From assembly GCA_002346475.1 (NCBI GenBank), contig DDZV01000022.1, forward strand, positions 1 through 64,000: a stretch of 64,000 bases of DNA. Reading direction: 5' to 3'. Positions 17,826-26,973 of the stretch are shown here, piece by piece. The translations under genes were made by a program, and so were the position numbers. Under the pieces are notes generated by a model, which was given only the letters and a program-made list of their open reading frames with translations, had not been told where the DNA came from and did not search any database. The stretch is from Acidobacteria bacterium UBA2999. Lineage in GTDB: Bacteria > Acidobacteriota > Vicinamibacteria > Vicinamibacterales > UBA2999. Each line of letters opens with the position of its first letter. Within the stretch, counting starts at the first letter, position 1.

Positions 17826-19099
17826 AATTAGCATTCATCACGCCACGGTACGGAGTAGATATTGCTACAGGCCCAGAGCATGGGTGTCGATTGCTCGCTG
17901 AGCAACTGTCTAAACGACGCCACGAAATAGATGTGCTCACCACGTGCGCAAGGCACGCTTCCCCTTGGAAAAATGAGTATCCCGAAGGTTCGGATCGAAT
18001 TAAGGGAGTCTTAGTGCGCCGTTTCCCAGTTGTCTCAAATCGCTCTACTCAAAATGAATATCAACTAATGCAACAACTGGTTAATTCCACGCGGGTACAC
18101 ACTGATGAACTCGAATGGGTTCGAAAGACTGGCCCGGTTAGTCCAGGACTGATCAATTTCCTCAGACGGAATAGTAGGCATTTTGATGCCTTGGTCTTTT
18201 TTTCCTATCGTCATGCCACCACTATTCAAGGTATGCCCATTGCACCCAAGCGCAGTCTATTGTTTCCTTCGCTCAGGCTGGAGCCTGCTCTTCGTCTTAA
18301 TATTACCCGTGAGACAATTGAATCTGCTGCTGGAATTGGTTACTTCTCTTCCGTGGAGCGTCAGTTGCTTCGGCTCCACACACATAATGCAACACTGAAG
18401 GAAAAAGTAGTAGGTATTGGCATCCAGGCGCCACCCCAACAAGCACATCCAAGATTCGATCAGGAAGCGCCTGGCAAAACAGGAAACTCATCAAACAACA
18501 AGTTAACTAAAAGAACAGAAAGTTTAGAAAAACTATATCTTGAACAACGAGGAAGCATGTTCAAACGTCGACACCGTTTAGATGGAAAAATGGTGTTGTA
18601 TCCAGGCCAAGTTAAACCTGACACTGGCTGCGAGGAATTGCTTGAGTACTTCGACAGATATGCTGCACAGGATGAGAGAGCCAAGTTGGTCCTTATGGGA
18701 GCTAAGCTTATGAAAATTCCCTCTGAGTCGTACTTGCAACTTTCGGGAATCCTTTTGCCAAGCCAACGTTTTCCTGCGCTTGAAGCTGCTGATGTCACGA
18801 TCGCACCTGAACCAAATGATATCTTGGCTGAACCTGTATTGCAGAGCTTTGCCGTTGGAACACCCGTTTTAGCAAATGCCAGGAATCGGGCTACTGTTGA
18901 ACATTGCCAACTCGCAAAAGGTGGGTTGTATTACAGCAACTGTGAAGAATTCATAGAGGCACTACAATTACTTACATCAAATGAAGAAACGCGAGCCTCT
19001 CTAGGTCAAAACGCACAAGAATACGTTGCGCGAAATTTCAGATGGGAAGTCGTAATTGGACGCTTTGAACAACTCCTCAACGCCATTAAGACTTCATAG
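17822..19099 (+). CDS. Glycosyltransferase family 4 protein
   Basis: A 425-residue GT-B fold glycosyltransferase. The N-terminal domain begins LAFITPRYGVDIATGPEHG, the usual GT4 loop that binds acceptor or donor phosphates. The C-terminal half contains GKMVLYPGQVKPDTGCEELLEYF and a donor-site region EPNDILAEPVLQSFAVGTPVLA that stands in for the family E-x7-E motif. It uses a GTG start inside the stop of the coiled-coil gene. Donor and acceptor cannot be read from sequence. The context suggests surface polysaccharide or glycoconjugate synthesis. Convergent with the response-regulator gene. Confidence 0.85.
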   Translation: MKLAFITPRYGVDIATGPEHGCRLLAEQLSKRRHEIDVLTTCARHASPWKNEYPEGSDRIKGVLVRRFPVVSNRSTQNEYQLMQQLVNSTRVHTDELEWVRKTGPVSPGLINFLRRNSRHFDALVFFSYRHATTIQGMPIAPKRSLLFPSLRLEPALRLNITRETIESAAGIGYFSSVERQLLRLHTHNATLKEKVVGIGIQAPPQQAHPRFDQEAPGKTGNSSNNKLTKRTESLEKLYLEQRGSMFKRRHRLDGKMVLYPGQVKPDTGCEELLEYFDRYAAQDERAKLVLMGAKLMKIPSESYLQLSGILLPSQRFPALEAADVTIAPEPNDILAEPVLQSFAVGTPVLANARNRATVEHCQLAKGGLYYSNCEEFIEALQLLTSNEETRASLGQNAQEYVARNFRWEVVIGRFEQLLNAIKTS

Positions 19100-19114
19100 A
19101 TTGAAACTATCTCT

Positions 19115-20587
19115 TTATTGCTGAGAAAATTTATCCGAAGAAAAAGCACTTTCAGAATTGATCGAAGCCGATTTATTTCTTCGATCAGAATGTGTTTTTT
19201 GCTTACGTCCTGCATTGATATCGTGACGCTTAATCATCTCGTTTAATGTAGTTGGTTTGACATGAAGTAAATCAGCTGCTCGCTTTTGAACACCACCCGT
19301 TGCCTCTAATGTCGATTCAATAAGTCTTTTTTCAAAATCATTAGTTATCTTTTTAAAGTGAATACCTTCTGGTGGCAAAACAAACCGAGGCATTTGGAAC
19401 GATGGTCTTTTCCGAACATGGCTGGGAATAAGAGAAGCATTGATACGTGCTCCTGACGATAACACCACTGCACGCTCAATAACATTTTCCAGTTCTCGCA
19501 CATTGCCAGGCCAGTGGTATGACATCAGGATATCTAGAGCTTCTGAAGACAACTCAAGATTTTGACGATTGTTTTCATCTCCATATTTACTTAGAAAATA
19601 ATGAACAAGCAAAGGAACATCTTCTTTTCGTTCATGGAGAGGCGGAAGAAAAATATTGATAACCTGAAGACGGTAATATAAATCTTCACGAAAGTGACCA
19701 TCCTTAACGAGCGTGAGCAAGTCACAATTTGTGGCTGCTATAACGCGTACGTCTGTTTTAATAGCATCCATTCCACCAAGACGTAGAAATTCTCGTTCCT
19801 CTATTACTCGCATCAGTTTCGCTTGTATCTCAAGGGGAACCTTTGCAATCTCATCGAAGAAGATAGTTCCCTTGTCAGCCATGTCACATAAACCCTTCTT
19901 AGCAGAGGTTGCTCCAGGTGATGCATCTTGTACATGACCAAAAAGAGTAGCTTCGAAAGAAGCTTGGGCTAAACTTCCAGAATTAACAGTGATAAACGGT
20001 TTGTTAGTACGTGATGAATTTGTATGAATAGCTCGTGCTACAAGCTCTTTCCCAGTACCGCTTTGGCCCGTAATCAAAACGGTTGATCGACTTGGGGCAG
20101 CTTGGATGACAACTTCAAAGGCTTGACGCATTGGTCTACTACGTCCAACAATATTTTTAAATCGATTGTAGTTTGCTTGCAAATTCTTTCGCAGTGCTGT
20201 GTTTTCTAGTAATAATTTTCGTCGCTCAACAGCATTCCGAATTACAACAACCACTTCATCATTTTTGAAAGGCTTTGTAATGTAATCGAACGCTCCACGT
20301 TTCATTGAAGCAATGGCATTTTCTACTGACGCAAAGGCTGTGATCATTAATACCGGCAATTGTTCGTCAAGCCTCTTTAACTCATCGAGAACAGAGATGC
20401 CGTCCATGTCAGGCATCATGATGTCTACAATGGCAGCATCAAAAGTCACAGAACGGCAGATGTCGAGTCCCTCCGAACCAGATGACGCAAGCCTTACTTC
20501 ATAACCCTCTTGTACAAGAAGCTCATGAAGGATCTCACGCATGATCTCTTCATCATCGATGACCAAGATGGTGCCGTGCTCACTCAT
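19115..20587 (-). CDS. NtrC-family response regulator with degenerate GAFTGA loop
   Basis: 490 residues with three domains: receiver (1-120; acidic D11/D12, phosphoacceptor D55, K105), AAA+ ATPase (~147-385; Walker A GQSGTGKE at 174-181, Walker B GTIFFDEI) and a Fis-type helix-turn-helix near the C-terminus. The sigma-54-contact loop, GAFTGA in canonical members, reads DASPGA (221-226), so the Phe and Thr that touch sigma-54 are gone. The preceding VNCAAL segment is also altered (VNSGSL). It may act without sigma-54, as some R. capsulatus NtrC-like proteins do, or regulate differently. It sits 5 nt downstream of its probable kinase. Confidence 0.93.
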   Translation of the reverse strand: MSEHGTILVIDDEEIMREILHELLVQEGYEVRLASSGSEGLDICRSVTFDAAIVDIMMPDMDGISVLDELKRLDEQLPVLMITAFASVENAIASMKRGAFDYITKPFKNDEVVVVIRNAVERRKLLLENTALRKNLQANYNRFKNIVGRSRPMRQAFEVVIQAAPSRSTVLITGQSGTGKELVARAIHTNSSRTNKPFITVNSGSLAQASFEATLFGHVQDASPGATSAKKGLCDMADKGTIFFDEIAKVPLEIQAKLMRVIEEREFLRLGGMDAIKTDVRVIAATNCDLLTLVKDGHFREDLYYRLQVINIFLPPLHERKEDVPLLVHYFLSKYGDENNRQNLELSSEALDILMSYHWPGNVRELENVIERAVVLSSGARINASLIPSHVRKRPSFQMPRFVLPPEGIHFKKITNDFEKRLIESTLEATGGVQKRAADLLHVKPTTLNEMIKRHDINAGRKQKTHSDRRNKSASINSESAFSSDKFSQQ

Positions 20588-20592
20588 AATAA

Positions 20593-23481
20593 TTAGTTTG
20601 CAGCTTGAATTGGTCTTAGCTCGTCGACCGTTGCTTTCGGAAATTCAATGGTGAAACAAGTGCCCTTGCCAATTGTACTTTCACAAACTAGAGAACCCTT
20701 ATGCTCCTTGACTATGCCGTACGTGATTGAAAGACCAAGCCCAATGCTTTGACCCGCCGTTTTGGTTGTAAAGAATGGGTCATAAATACGAGCAAGATGT
20801 TCCGGAGCAATACCATTGCCAGTATCTGAAACCTCAATTGCTATTTGATTTCCGTCAAAGCGTGTTGTTATAGACAACCAACCACCTCGAGACATTGCAT
20901 CAAGTGCATTTAGAAAAAGATTAAGAAATATCTGCTGTAGTTTGTACTCAGACCCAAGCACTAATGCTGGCTGGGAACTTGACTCTCGTACGATTTTAAT
21001 TTTATTCGCTTCAAACTGATGCTCAAGCAAGGTCAGCACGTCACCAATGATTGTGTTTATATCAAAAGGCATATGCTCGTCTGATGCAGTAGCAGGCCTA
21101 GATAAATTAAGTAGCGAATTAACAATTTTGGAAGCACGAAATGTTTGCCGTTCTATCTTTTTAAGAAGTTGTGAACTTGAACTCGTAGGATCTGCACCCT
21201 TGAGTAACATTTGCGTAAAGCTAGAAATCCCCGTAAGAGGAGTGTTCACCTCATGTGCAACGCCAGCAACCAGAACACCAATCGATGCCATCTTCTCAGA
21301 AACCTGTAGTTGCTCTTCGAGTTGCGCCCGACTTGTAATGTCCTCAAAGACAATGATTGTGCCAACTGTTACCGTGGCATTATTGCCATCAACAGAACGC
21401 AAAGGTGCAACGGCTATATTTACAAGAAGTCCACGGTCTTGATTATCACCACGTGCCGTTATAGGAATGCGTGAAAGTGTCGTACCAGTTGGAACGTTGG
21501 TGCGAGCTTTACGCATAGCTTCTAAAAAATTTAAATCAAAAAATCGATCAAGTTTATGACCAATGGTCTCAGTACTGGCAAGACCGTACATTCGTTCAAA
21601 TGCACTGTTCCAGCGCAAAATGTGATCATTGAGATCAACGACAACTAAACCATCGTGCAATGAATCAAGAATGTTTTCAGAAAAAACACGCATCCGATCA
21701 AGCTCAGATGCCTTGCTGTGCAACTGGCGATAAAGTCGGGCATTATCAAGAGCAGTGGCAATCTGGCCTGCAACAGCTGTAAGCAGTGCCATGTCCTCAC
21801 TACTCAGAAGTTCTCCACTATCCTTGCGACTAAGCGCTAACACTGCAACTGTGTTTTCTTTAAATACGCAAGGTATGAAATAGTACAAACCAGCATCTCG
21901 CCAAAACTCAATTTCCTCAGCCGAAAATCGACTAACCGCGACAGGATCATCAAACGCCACAACATTACCAGCAGAAAGATCCTTGCCAAGGCTAGACGCG
22001 CAAGGAAGCATCGGAGGAGCATCGTTAGCAAAACCAGCGGAACGCAGTGATTTAAAGTTCAACGATCGCGAGTCCGTTAACATCAAGGCCATTCGTTCTA
22101 TTAGCAATGTCTCTATCACACGCGACACAAGCCGCTCTGCTAATCGATGGAGATCGAGATCGCTATTAAGATCCCGAGCAAAGCCAACAAGTGCTTGACG
22201 ATAATCATAACGATCACGATAAAACGCACGATCAAGCATTACCTGCATAGCCTCTTTAACGGGAGGTGCAAGGAGCAAGGCTACAAGAGTTGCTAGCATC
22301 GCAATGACCCAATTAGCACTGTTGTCTTGGATGAATACCCGCTCGATAGCCTGAAGCAGAAGTGCAGTGATCCCCAAAACAACCGACAACGCAGCAGTGT
22401 ATACAAGCGTACGTTTAACAATGATCTCCACGTCCATTAATTTGTAACGAACAATGGCGCAGGCGTAGGATAAAGGAATTACGCCGAGCGAAAGCACTGA
22501 CAACTGCATTCCAAGAGATGGTTCAATCCCAATGGCATAAGGCACAGCGTGAATAAGTACAAAGGGTGTAGCACCTAATGCCGTGCCCCAAGCAATCCAT
22601 TGGAGTTGCCGACGCGCCGTAATCGATTGAACACTACGCAGTGCAGACGCAAGTACAACCAGACCAGAAACCAGACAGATTGCTAGAAACAAAGGCTGTA
22701 AGCGGTCTAGGTTTGAAAGGAAGCCTGTCAGAGCTGTTGGGCTTGCACCACTAACAAATGTTGCTACACGAAGACCGCCTAATATTGCGGCTGTTAGATA
22801 AAGGAATGTTAGTCCTCGTCCGTTCCATTTCCCCCAAACATTTGAACGTTCGGGAAAAACCATTACAAAATGAGCAAACATCGGTGGCAACAACAAGATT
22901 GCAATAACGTCACCCCAATAAAAGATCCAATCGAGACGATCAAGGCGTCCATTAAACGAAAAAGTAAAGACCCCAAAGAACGCAACAGCTAACCAGAAAA
23001 AGTGAAGTGTAGCGGGATCTTTTGGTCGACGAAGACGTACGGCTGCCCCGATAAGCAATGTAAAACTACCTACAATCGCAAGTAAGTAATAAAGCGCTGC
23101 CGTACCATTCGGAATAGGTGCTAGCTGTACTGCAATTACATCACGTGTACCAAGTCGAAGTAGTGTGTATTGCAATGCAGCACCAGGTTTCTGTGCGTGC
23201 AAAGCATCAACAACGTCAGAAACCGTTTGTACCGGTTGACCCTCAATTGCTAAAAGAACATCTCCCTCTGTAAGTCCAATAGCGTCAGCTGGACTTCCAG
23301 ATGCAATCTCTGCTGCAACAACGCCCTGGGATCGGAGCACCCATAGCACTCCATCCTCAGCCTCCTGCCATGTTGCCCGTATTACGATATTGGCCACACC
23401 AAGAGATAACAACAGTACGGTCACGAGCAGAATAGCTAACCGAGACCACTGAGTATTTAACTGAGACAAGATGCCATTCAT
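20593..23481 (-). CDS. PDZ/multi-TM/GAF/PAS sensor histidine kinase
   Basis: 962 residues. The order is: N-terminal membrane anchor (~13-35), a PDZ domain (~45-120; GSPADAIGLTEGDVLLAI), about eight hydrophobic segments (~128-415), a GAF domain (~425-590), a PAS domain (~600-720), HisKA with the phospho-accepting H743 (VAHEVNTPL), and a HATPase domain with N-box (LNALDAM) and G-boxes (DTGNGIAP, GLGLSITYG). The PDZ lies just after the first TM and is probably outside the cytoplasmic membrane, perhaps sensing peptides or envelope state (inference). It is followed after 5 nt by the NtrC-type regulator, so the two form a cognate pair. Confidence 0.93.
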   Translation of the reverse strand: MNGILSQLNTQWSRLAILLVTVLLLSLGVANIVIRATWQEAEDGVLWVLRSQGVVAAEIASGSPADAIGLTEGDVLLAIEGQPVQTVSDVVDALHAQKPGAALQYTLLRLGTRDVIAVQLAPIPNGTAALYYLLAIVGSFTLLIGAAVRLRRPKDPATLHFFWLAVAFFGVFTFSFNGRLDRLDWIFYWGDVIAILLLPPMFAHFVMVFPERSNVWGKWNGRGLTFLYLTAAILGGLRVATFVSGASPTALTGFLSNLDRLQPLFLAICLVSGLVVLASALRSVQSITARRQLQWIAWGTALGATPFVLIHAVPYAIGIEPSLGMQLSVLSLGVIPLSYACAIVRYKLMDVEIIVKRTLVYTAALSVVLGITALLLQAIERVFIQDNSANWVIAMLATLVALLLAPPVKEAMQVMLDRAFYRDRYDYRQALVGFARDLNSDLDLHRLAERLVSRVIETLLIERMALMLTDSRSLNFKSLRSAGFANDAPPMLPCASSLGKDLSAGNVVAFDDPVAVSRFSAEEIEFWRDAGLYYFIPCVFKENTVAVLALSRKDSGELLSSEDMALLTAVAGQIATALDNARLYRQLHSKASELDRMRVFSENILDSLHDGLVVVDLNDHILRWNSAFERMYGLASTETIGHKLDRFFDLNFLEAMRKARTNVPTGTTLSRIPITARGDNQDRGLLVNIAVAPLRSVDGNNATVTVGTIIVFEDITSRAQLEEQLQVSEKMASIGVLVAGVAHEVNTPLTGISSFTQMLLKGADPTSSSSQLLKKIERQTFRASKIVNSLLNLSRPATASDEHMPFDINTIIGDVLTLLEHQFEANKIKIVRESSSQPALVLGSEYKLQQIFLNLFLNALDAMSRGGWLSITTRFDGNQIAIEVSDTGNGIAPEHLARIYDPFFTTKTAGQSIGLGLSITYGIVKEHKGSLVCESTIGKGTCFTIEFPKATVDELRPIQAAN

Positions 23482-23655
23482 AATTCTTTAGTTAAACCAA
23501 CTATTTCCCCGAAGCGCAGTGTCTTGAAGCAAGTGCAACTTTTACCTAATCGTAAAATCCAAATTTCGATATCTGATATCCAATAAAATAGATAATGAAA
23601 AATCAAAACCATCTCCCCGTTGAAACATATCCGAAACGCTTTTTAATTTGACCCT

Positions 23656-25530
23656 TCAGAATCGAACGGTTAGCCCGCCAATAATGCGTTTGGGAGGATT
23701 GGTTACAAGGAGTTCATCGTAAACTGAGGCTTCAGCCAGCGTCTCCCGGAAGAAATTCCTGAGTGCAAGAAGCATTTCCCAGTTCGCATTAGTGAAATTG
23801 AGAAATGGCAAAGCCTGATGAACTTGAACATCAAATCTGGTTTTTGTAGTGTTCAGCAAGGACTGAGAATTCGTGATGAAGCTATAGACCACCATTACTC
23901 GTGTGTCTGTCTGTGCAATCTCCGCTTCCATAGATGTCGTAACATCGTGTAAGCGATCGTGATTTTGGACTTTGTCCGAAGGAGCGGGAATCAAAAGTGC
24001 TGGCCAGTCTTGAGAAGCATTCCCAAGATTTGTACGGGCTTGGGTGTAATGGATCGTCCCCCGCAAGTGCTCGTTCAAAGCTCTGCTAAGACTTACTTCC
24101 CATCCTTGAGCCTGTAAATCTCCAGCTGATGCAACATAGTAATGCCCGAGATCAGCTGTGCCTTGAGATGTTGCAACCCCAAACAGTGTCACAATCTGAT
24201 CGCTAATGTTCTGATGAAATGCACGGAATCCTATGATGGTACCTGGTTTAATTTCGTGCTCCACACTAGCTTCGTAGTGTTGTAAGCGCTCAGGTTTAAA
24301 TTCTCCGTTTGACGAGAGCGGCGCGAACGTGCGTTCTGGTGGCAACCAGATATTCATACCTGAAGGTGGTTGAAATTCTTCTGCCCCAGGTGCAATTTCG
24401 CGACGTGACGCTAAGGCACGAATTTGTAACTGCGGAATAACGTCAAGGCTTACCTCAACCCGAGGGCTAAACAGTCCCCTAGAGTCTAGATAACCATAAC
24501 GAGCATATTCCGCACCGTAACTGAGATTAAGTTTCTGAGTAGCTTGCCAGCTATCGTAAGCATAAATTCTTCCAGCATTTCGCTGACCATCAGCCACTGA
24601 CGAAAGAGCCGAAATATTGCCTCCAATATAATTCTGCATTGTGTAAGACAGACCGGCTCTGTACTGGTGTGCCTTGGATGCACTGCTGACGTAAGAACTA
24701 GCTAGTAACAACGAGGAAAGGTCTCCCTGGGTCAGTGCACCCTGAATTGACCATTCACCCTTGGCTATTGGAGCCTCCAGTGATAAATAGGCAACCCCTA
24801 ATGGAGAAGTTGTAGGCCCTGATAACATTTTCTCTGTTTGGTCATTGAATGAACTCCCAGCAAGCAGATCAAACTGACCAGACAATGGCAGTTCTGAAAA
24901 CAAGGTCACCGCACGCCTTGCCGAACCGCTAACAGCACGACTAAGCACATCCAATGAATTCACAAAAACTGACTTGTCGTGATCGATTAGTTGAATGCCA
25001 GCGTCCACTTCCTTAAGGGCGCTACGTTTCAAATGACGCAATCGCCACGCGAGTTCACTGTGATCGTCTTCAATAGACTTGGACTCAGAGTCATCCACCA
25101 GGGGCAAACTTAGATCTTGGGTCCCTAAACCAGCTACCAACACTTGTGGCGTGTCACTTGTAATTAAACGGAGTGATACCTTTGTTTGGCTTAAGGTTGG
25201 CACTTGAACTAAAAGGGAACGCGCAGACAAGTAGTTCTGGTTATGAGTGCGGATAAGGTACTGACCTGGAGGCAGGTCCTTGAAGCTAAACTCACCATCC
25301 TTATTACTAACAGCAAAAACAGTTGTTGCCCCAAGAGCTGAAACAACAACATCTTCAATAACCTCACCGTGCTCGTTTGTTACAACACCCTCAACGCTTC
25401 CGACGGTATCATTCGTTGCTGTTGCGCTTGATTGTTGTTTTGAAAACTGCGCAGAAACCTCGCAGACGTCGAGGATCAGGCACACTCCTACCATTAAAAC
25501 AATCGTGGCAAGAAAGTGATTCTTCTGCAC
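23656..25530 (-). CDS. Outer-membrane beta-barrel protein with carboxypeptidase-regulatory domain, no plug
   Basis: 624 residues. Signal peptide in the first ~29 residues (ends VSAQ), then an Ig-like carboxypeptidase-regulatory domain (~45-125; GVVTNEHGEVIEDVVV and GEFSFKDLPPGQYLIR). The remainder is rich in alternating beta strands typical of TonB-dependent-receptor barrels and ends in an aromatic (VRF), the outer-membrane insertion signal. I cannot find a TonB plug domain, and the length is well below the 800-1100 residues of typical receptors of this type. Function is probably outer-membrane binding or transport of an unknown ligand. It follows the exported-protein gene on the same strand with a 44-nt gap. 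Confidence 0.8.
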   Translation of the reverse strand: MQKNHFLATIVLMVGVCLILDVCEVSAQFSKQQSSATATNDTVGSVEGVVTNEHGEVIEDVVVSALGATTVFAVSNKDGEFSFKDLPPGQYLIRTHNQNYLSARSLLVQVPTLSQTKVSLRLITSDTPQVLVAGLGTQDLSLPLVDDSESKSIEDDHSELAWRLRHLKRSALKEVDAGIQLIDHDKSVFVNSLDVLSRAVSGSARRAVTLFSELPLSGQFDLLAGSSFNDQTEKMLSGPTTSPLGVAYLSLEAPIAKGEWSIQGALTQGDLSSLLLASSYVSSASKAHQYRAGLSYTMQNYIGGNISALSSVADGQRNAGRIYAYDSWQATQKLNLSYGAEYARYGYLDSRGLFSPRVEVSLDVIPQLQIRALASRREIAPGAEEFQPPSGMNIWLPPERTFAPLSSNGEFKPERLQHYEASVEHEIKPGTIIGFRAFHQNISDQIVTLFGVATSQGTADLGHYYVASAGDLQAQGWEVSLSRALNEHLRGTIHYTQARTNLGNASQDWPALLIPAPSDKVQNHDRLHDVTTSMEAEIAQTDTRVMVVYSFITNSQSLLNTTKTRFDVQVHQALPFLNFTNANWEMLLALRNFFRETLAEASVYDELLVTNPPKRIIGGLTVRF

Positions 25531-25574
25531 TTTTTTATCCTCTATTAATTAAGTGACCCAATGAAAATTACCAA

Positions 25575-26621
25575 TCATTCAAGCACAGAGAATTTAATAT
25601 CCTGAGTAACCATTTTATCATTAGATTGGTCTGTTACTGTGGCTTCGAGGCGGAAGTCACTAGCAGGAAACTGCTCCAACGGCACACCAAACTGAGCTGG
25701 CACTTGACCCGAGTACTCTCCTGGTAAATTCTCAGCGTTGTAAGACTGTGTTAACGGAGCTGCAAAAGCCGTCTCCTCGCCCTCAGGTGATACCCGATAA
25801 AATTGCCAGCTCAGTTGAAGATCTGGCTGTTGCTGAGCTGCAATCTGACCACCATAAATAAAGAAAAATAACGTCAAGCCCTCTGCTTTTGTAAAACTGA
25901 GTTCTAGTTTCGGACGGATGTGTAGTGCCCCTCCAATGACGTACCGATTCCAGATCTTGGTGTCATCAGGTGCTTTCATTTCCATTTCACCAACCATGAA
26001 ACTACTCACAGCAAGTTGATCAGCTTCAGAAAAATCAGGCGCGTTAAGATCGTGGCGTAACAGCGATACCTTTGTAAGTGCATCTGCCTCTTCATCACCT
26101 GTTGATATTTCCTTTATAGCGATAAACACTTCGTGCTCGCCAGGAGGCACAGCCATGCTCCCCATTACATAACCATCGTCAGGGACCTCAAAAAATCGAA
26201 CATCGCTCCATGCATATGGATCGACCATGCCAGCTTCGGGATCAGCTTCGGGATCAACTTCGGGATCAGCTTTATCCATTTCAAAAACAGATTTGTCGTC
26301 AGCCCGTACATACATGCCCACATTGCTTGTTGAAAGTTGGCTGCGATCAATTGCTAATGTAAAAAAAATTGCGGTGTTGCCACCAGGTTCAGCTAGAAAG
26401 GACTGATGTACCCATGTTAAAGGAAACTGGGTAGGCGCGGCTGTTATACCCATACTTGTTTCATTTATGACATCACGAAGCACCCTAACATCGTTCAGTT
26501 CGTTTTCGCTAAATTGAGGCTGTCCCTCTTGAAGCTCTTCCTCCTGTGCCCAAATAGGTTGTGAGGCTATCGAAATTACAAATAAAGCACCGCAGACGGC
26601 AACGGCCTGGCGAATATACAT
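25575..26621 (-). CDS. Exported protein of unknown function
   Basis: 348 residues with a clear signal peptide (AAV-rich core, cleavage near QPIWAQ at residue 25). The mature part looks mostly beta-rich and soluble. An acidic insert near residues 118-130 (DPEVDPEADPEAG) is encoded by a 12-bp tandem repeat. I do not recognise the family. Start: ATG with gagagg about 7 nt upstream. A good promoter lies ~75 nt further up. It is followed by the barrel protein gene, so both may work in the cell envelope; that is inference from adjacency. Confidence 0.75.
   Translation of the reverse strand: MYIRQAVAVCGALFVISIASQPIWAQEEELQEGQPQFSENELNDVRVLRDVINETSMGITAAPTQFPLTWVHQSFLAEPGGNTAIFFTLAIDRSQLSTSNVGMYVRADDKSVFEMDKADPEVDPEADPEAGMVDPYAWSDVRFFEVPDDGYVMGSMAVPPGEHEVFIAIKEISTGDEEADALTKVSLLRHDLNAPDFSEADQLAVSSFMVGEMEMKAPDDTKIWNRYVIGGALHIRPKLELSFTKAEGLTLFFFIYGGQIAAQQQPDLQLSWQFYRVSPEGEETAFAAPLTQSYNAENLPGEYSGQVPAQFGVPLEQFPASDFRLEATVTDQSNDKMVTQDIKFSVLE
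26231..26266. repeat. 12-bp tandem repeat, three copies, in frame
   Basis: Three head-to-tail copies of cagcttcgggat (the third with one change) at 26231-26242, 26243-26254 and 26255-26266, followed by a partial fourth. Because 12 is a multiple of three, copy-number change would lengthen or shorten the acidic DPEA-type insert of the exported protein without a frameshift. Confidence 0.9.
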
Positions 26622-26700
26622 AAGAATGCCTCTCTATAGTAGGGCGCCGGTATAGGCATGACGCGAGCTAACAACTAACCCGCATCCAACAAAACGGCTG

Positions 26701-26729
26701 ATCATAGGTCTGAATAGGCAACAAGTCAA
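26701..26729 (-). promoter_or_regulatory. predicted promoter of exported-protein/barrel genes
   Basis: On the minus strand TTGACT (26724-26729), 17 nt spacer, TATGAT (26701-26706): five of six matches in each hexamer. It lies about 75 nt upstream of the exported-protein ATG. One of the best vegetative promoter matches in the window. Confidence 0.6.
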
Positions 26730-26905
26730 TTTTCTTAACCTTTTTGAGGATACGCTAGATTAAAGAGGCCTCGTTTAGAAAGTTTTTGAAGAAGACACTC
26801 CCCTTTTTGAGGGGCAGACTCCTTGAACTGCACAGATTCCTGTTTCCAAGGAACCTTTCTATAAGCGACATTGCAGGACAGAAGTTATAGCTTCTCTTAA
26901 ATCTC

Positions 26906-26935
26906 TTAAGAAAGATTCTCTGTGTGCATTATAAA
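26906..26935 (+). promoter_or_regulatory. predicted eno promoter
   Basis: TTAAGA (26906-26911), 18 nt spacer, TATAAA (26930-26935), about 38 nt before the eno ATG. The -35 overlaps the right arm of the inverted repeat cttaa-atctc-ttaag, which sits next to another inverted repeat, so a regulator could bind here (inference). Confidence 0.5.
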
Positions 26936-26973
26936 ATAGGGAAGTAGGTTGAATACAGGCCCCAAGGATAACA

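Larger units (their letters stand above)
26622..26973. other. Intergenic control region between exported-protein gene and eno
   Basis: This 352-bp divergent region holds no gene. I see a minus-strand promoter (26701-26729) for the exported-protein gene, a small hairpin cccct/agggg at 26800-26814, two adjacent inverted repeats at 26880-26895 (agaag/cttct) and 26896-26910 (cttaa/ttaag), and a plus-strand promoter for eno overlapping the second repeat. Confidence 0.7.
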
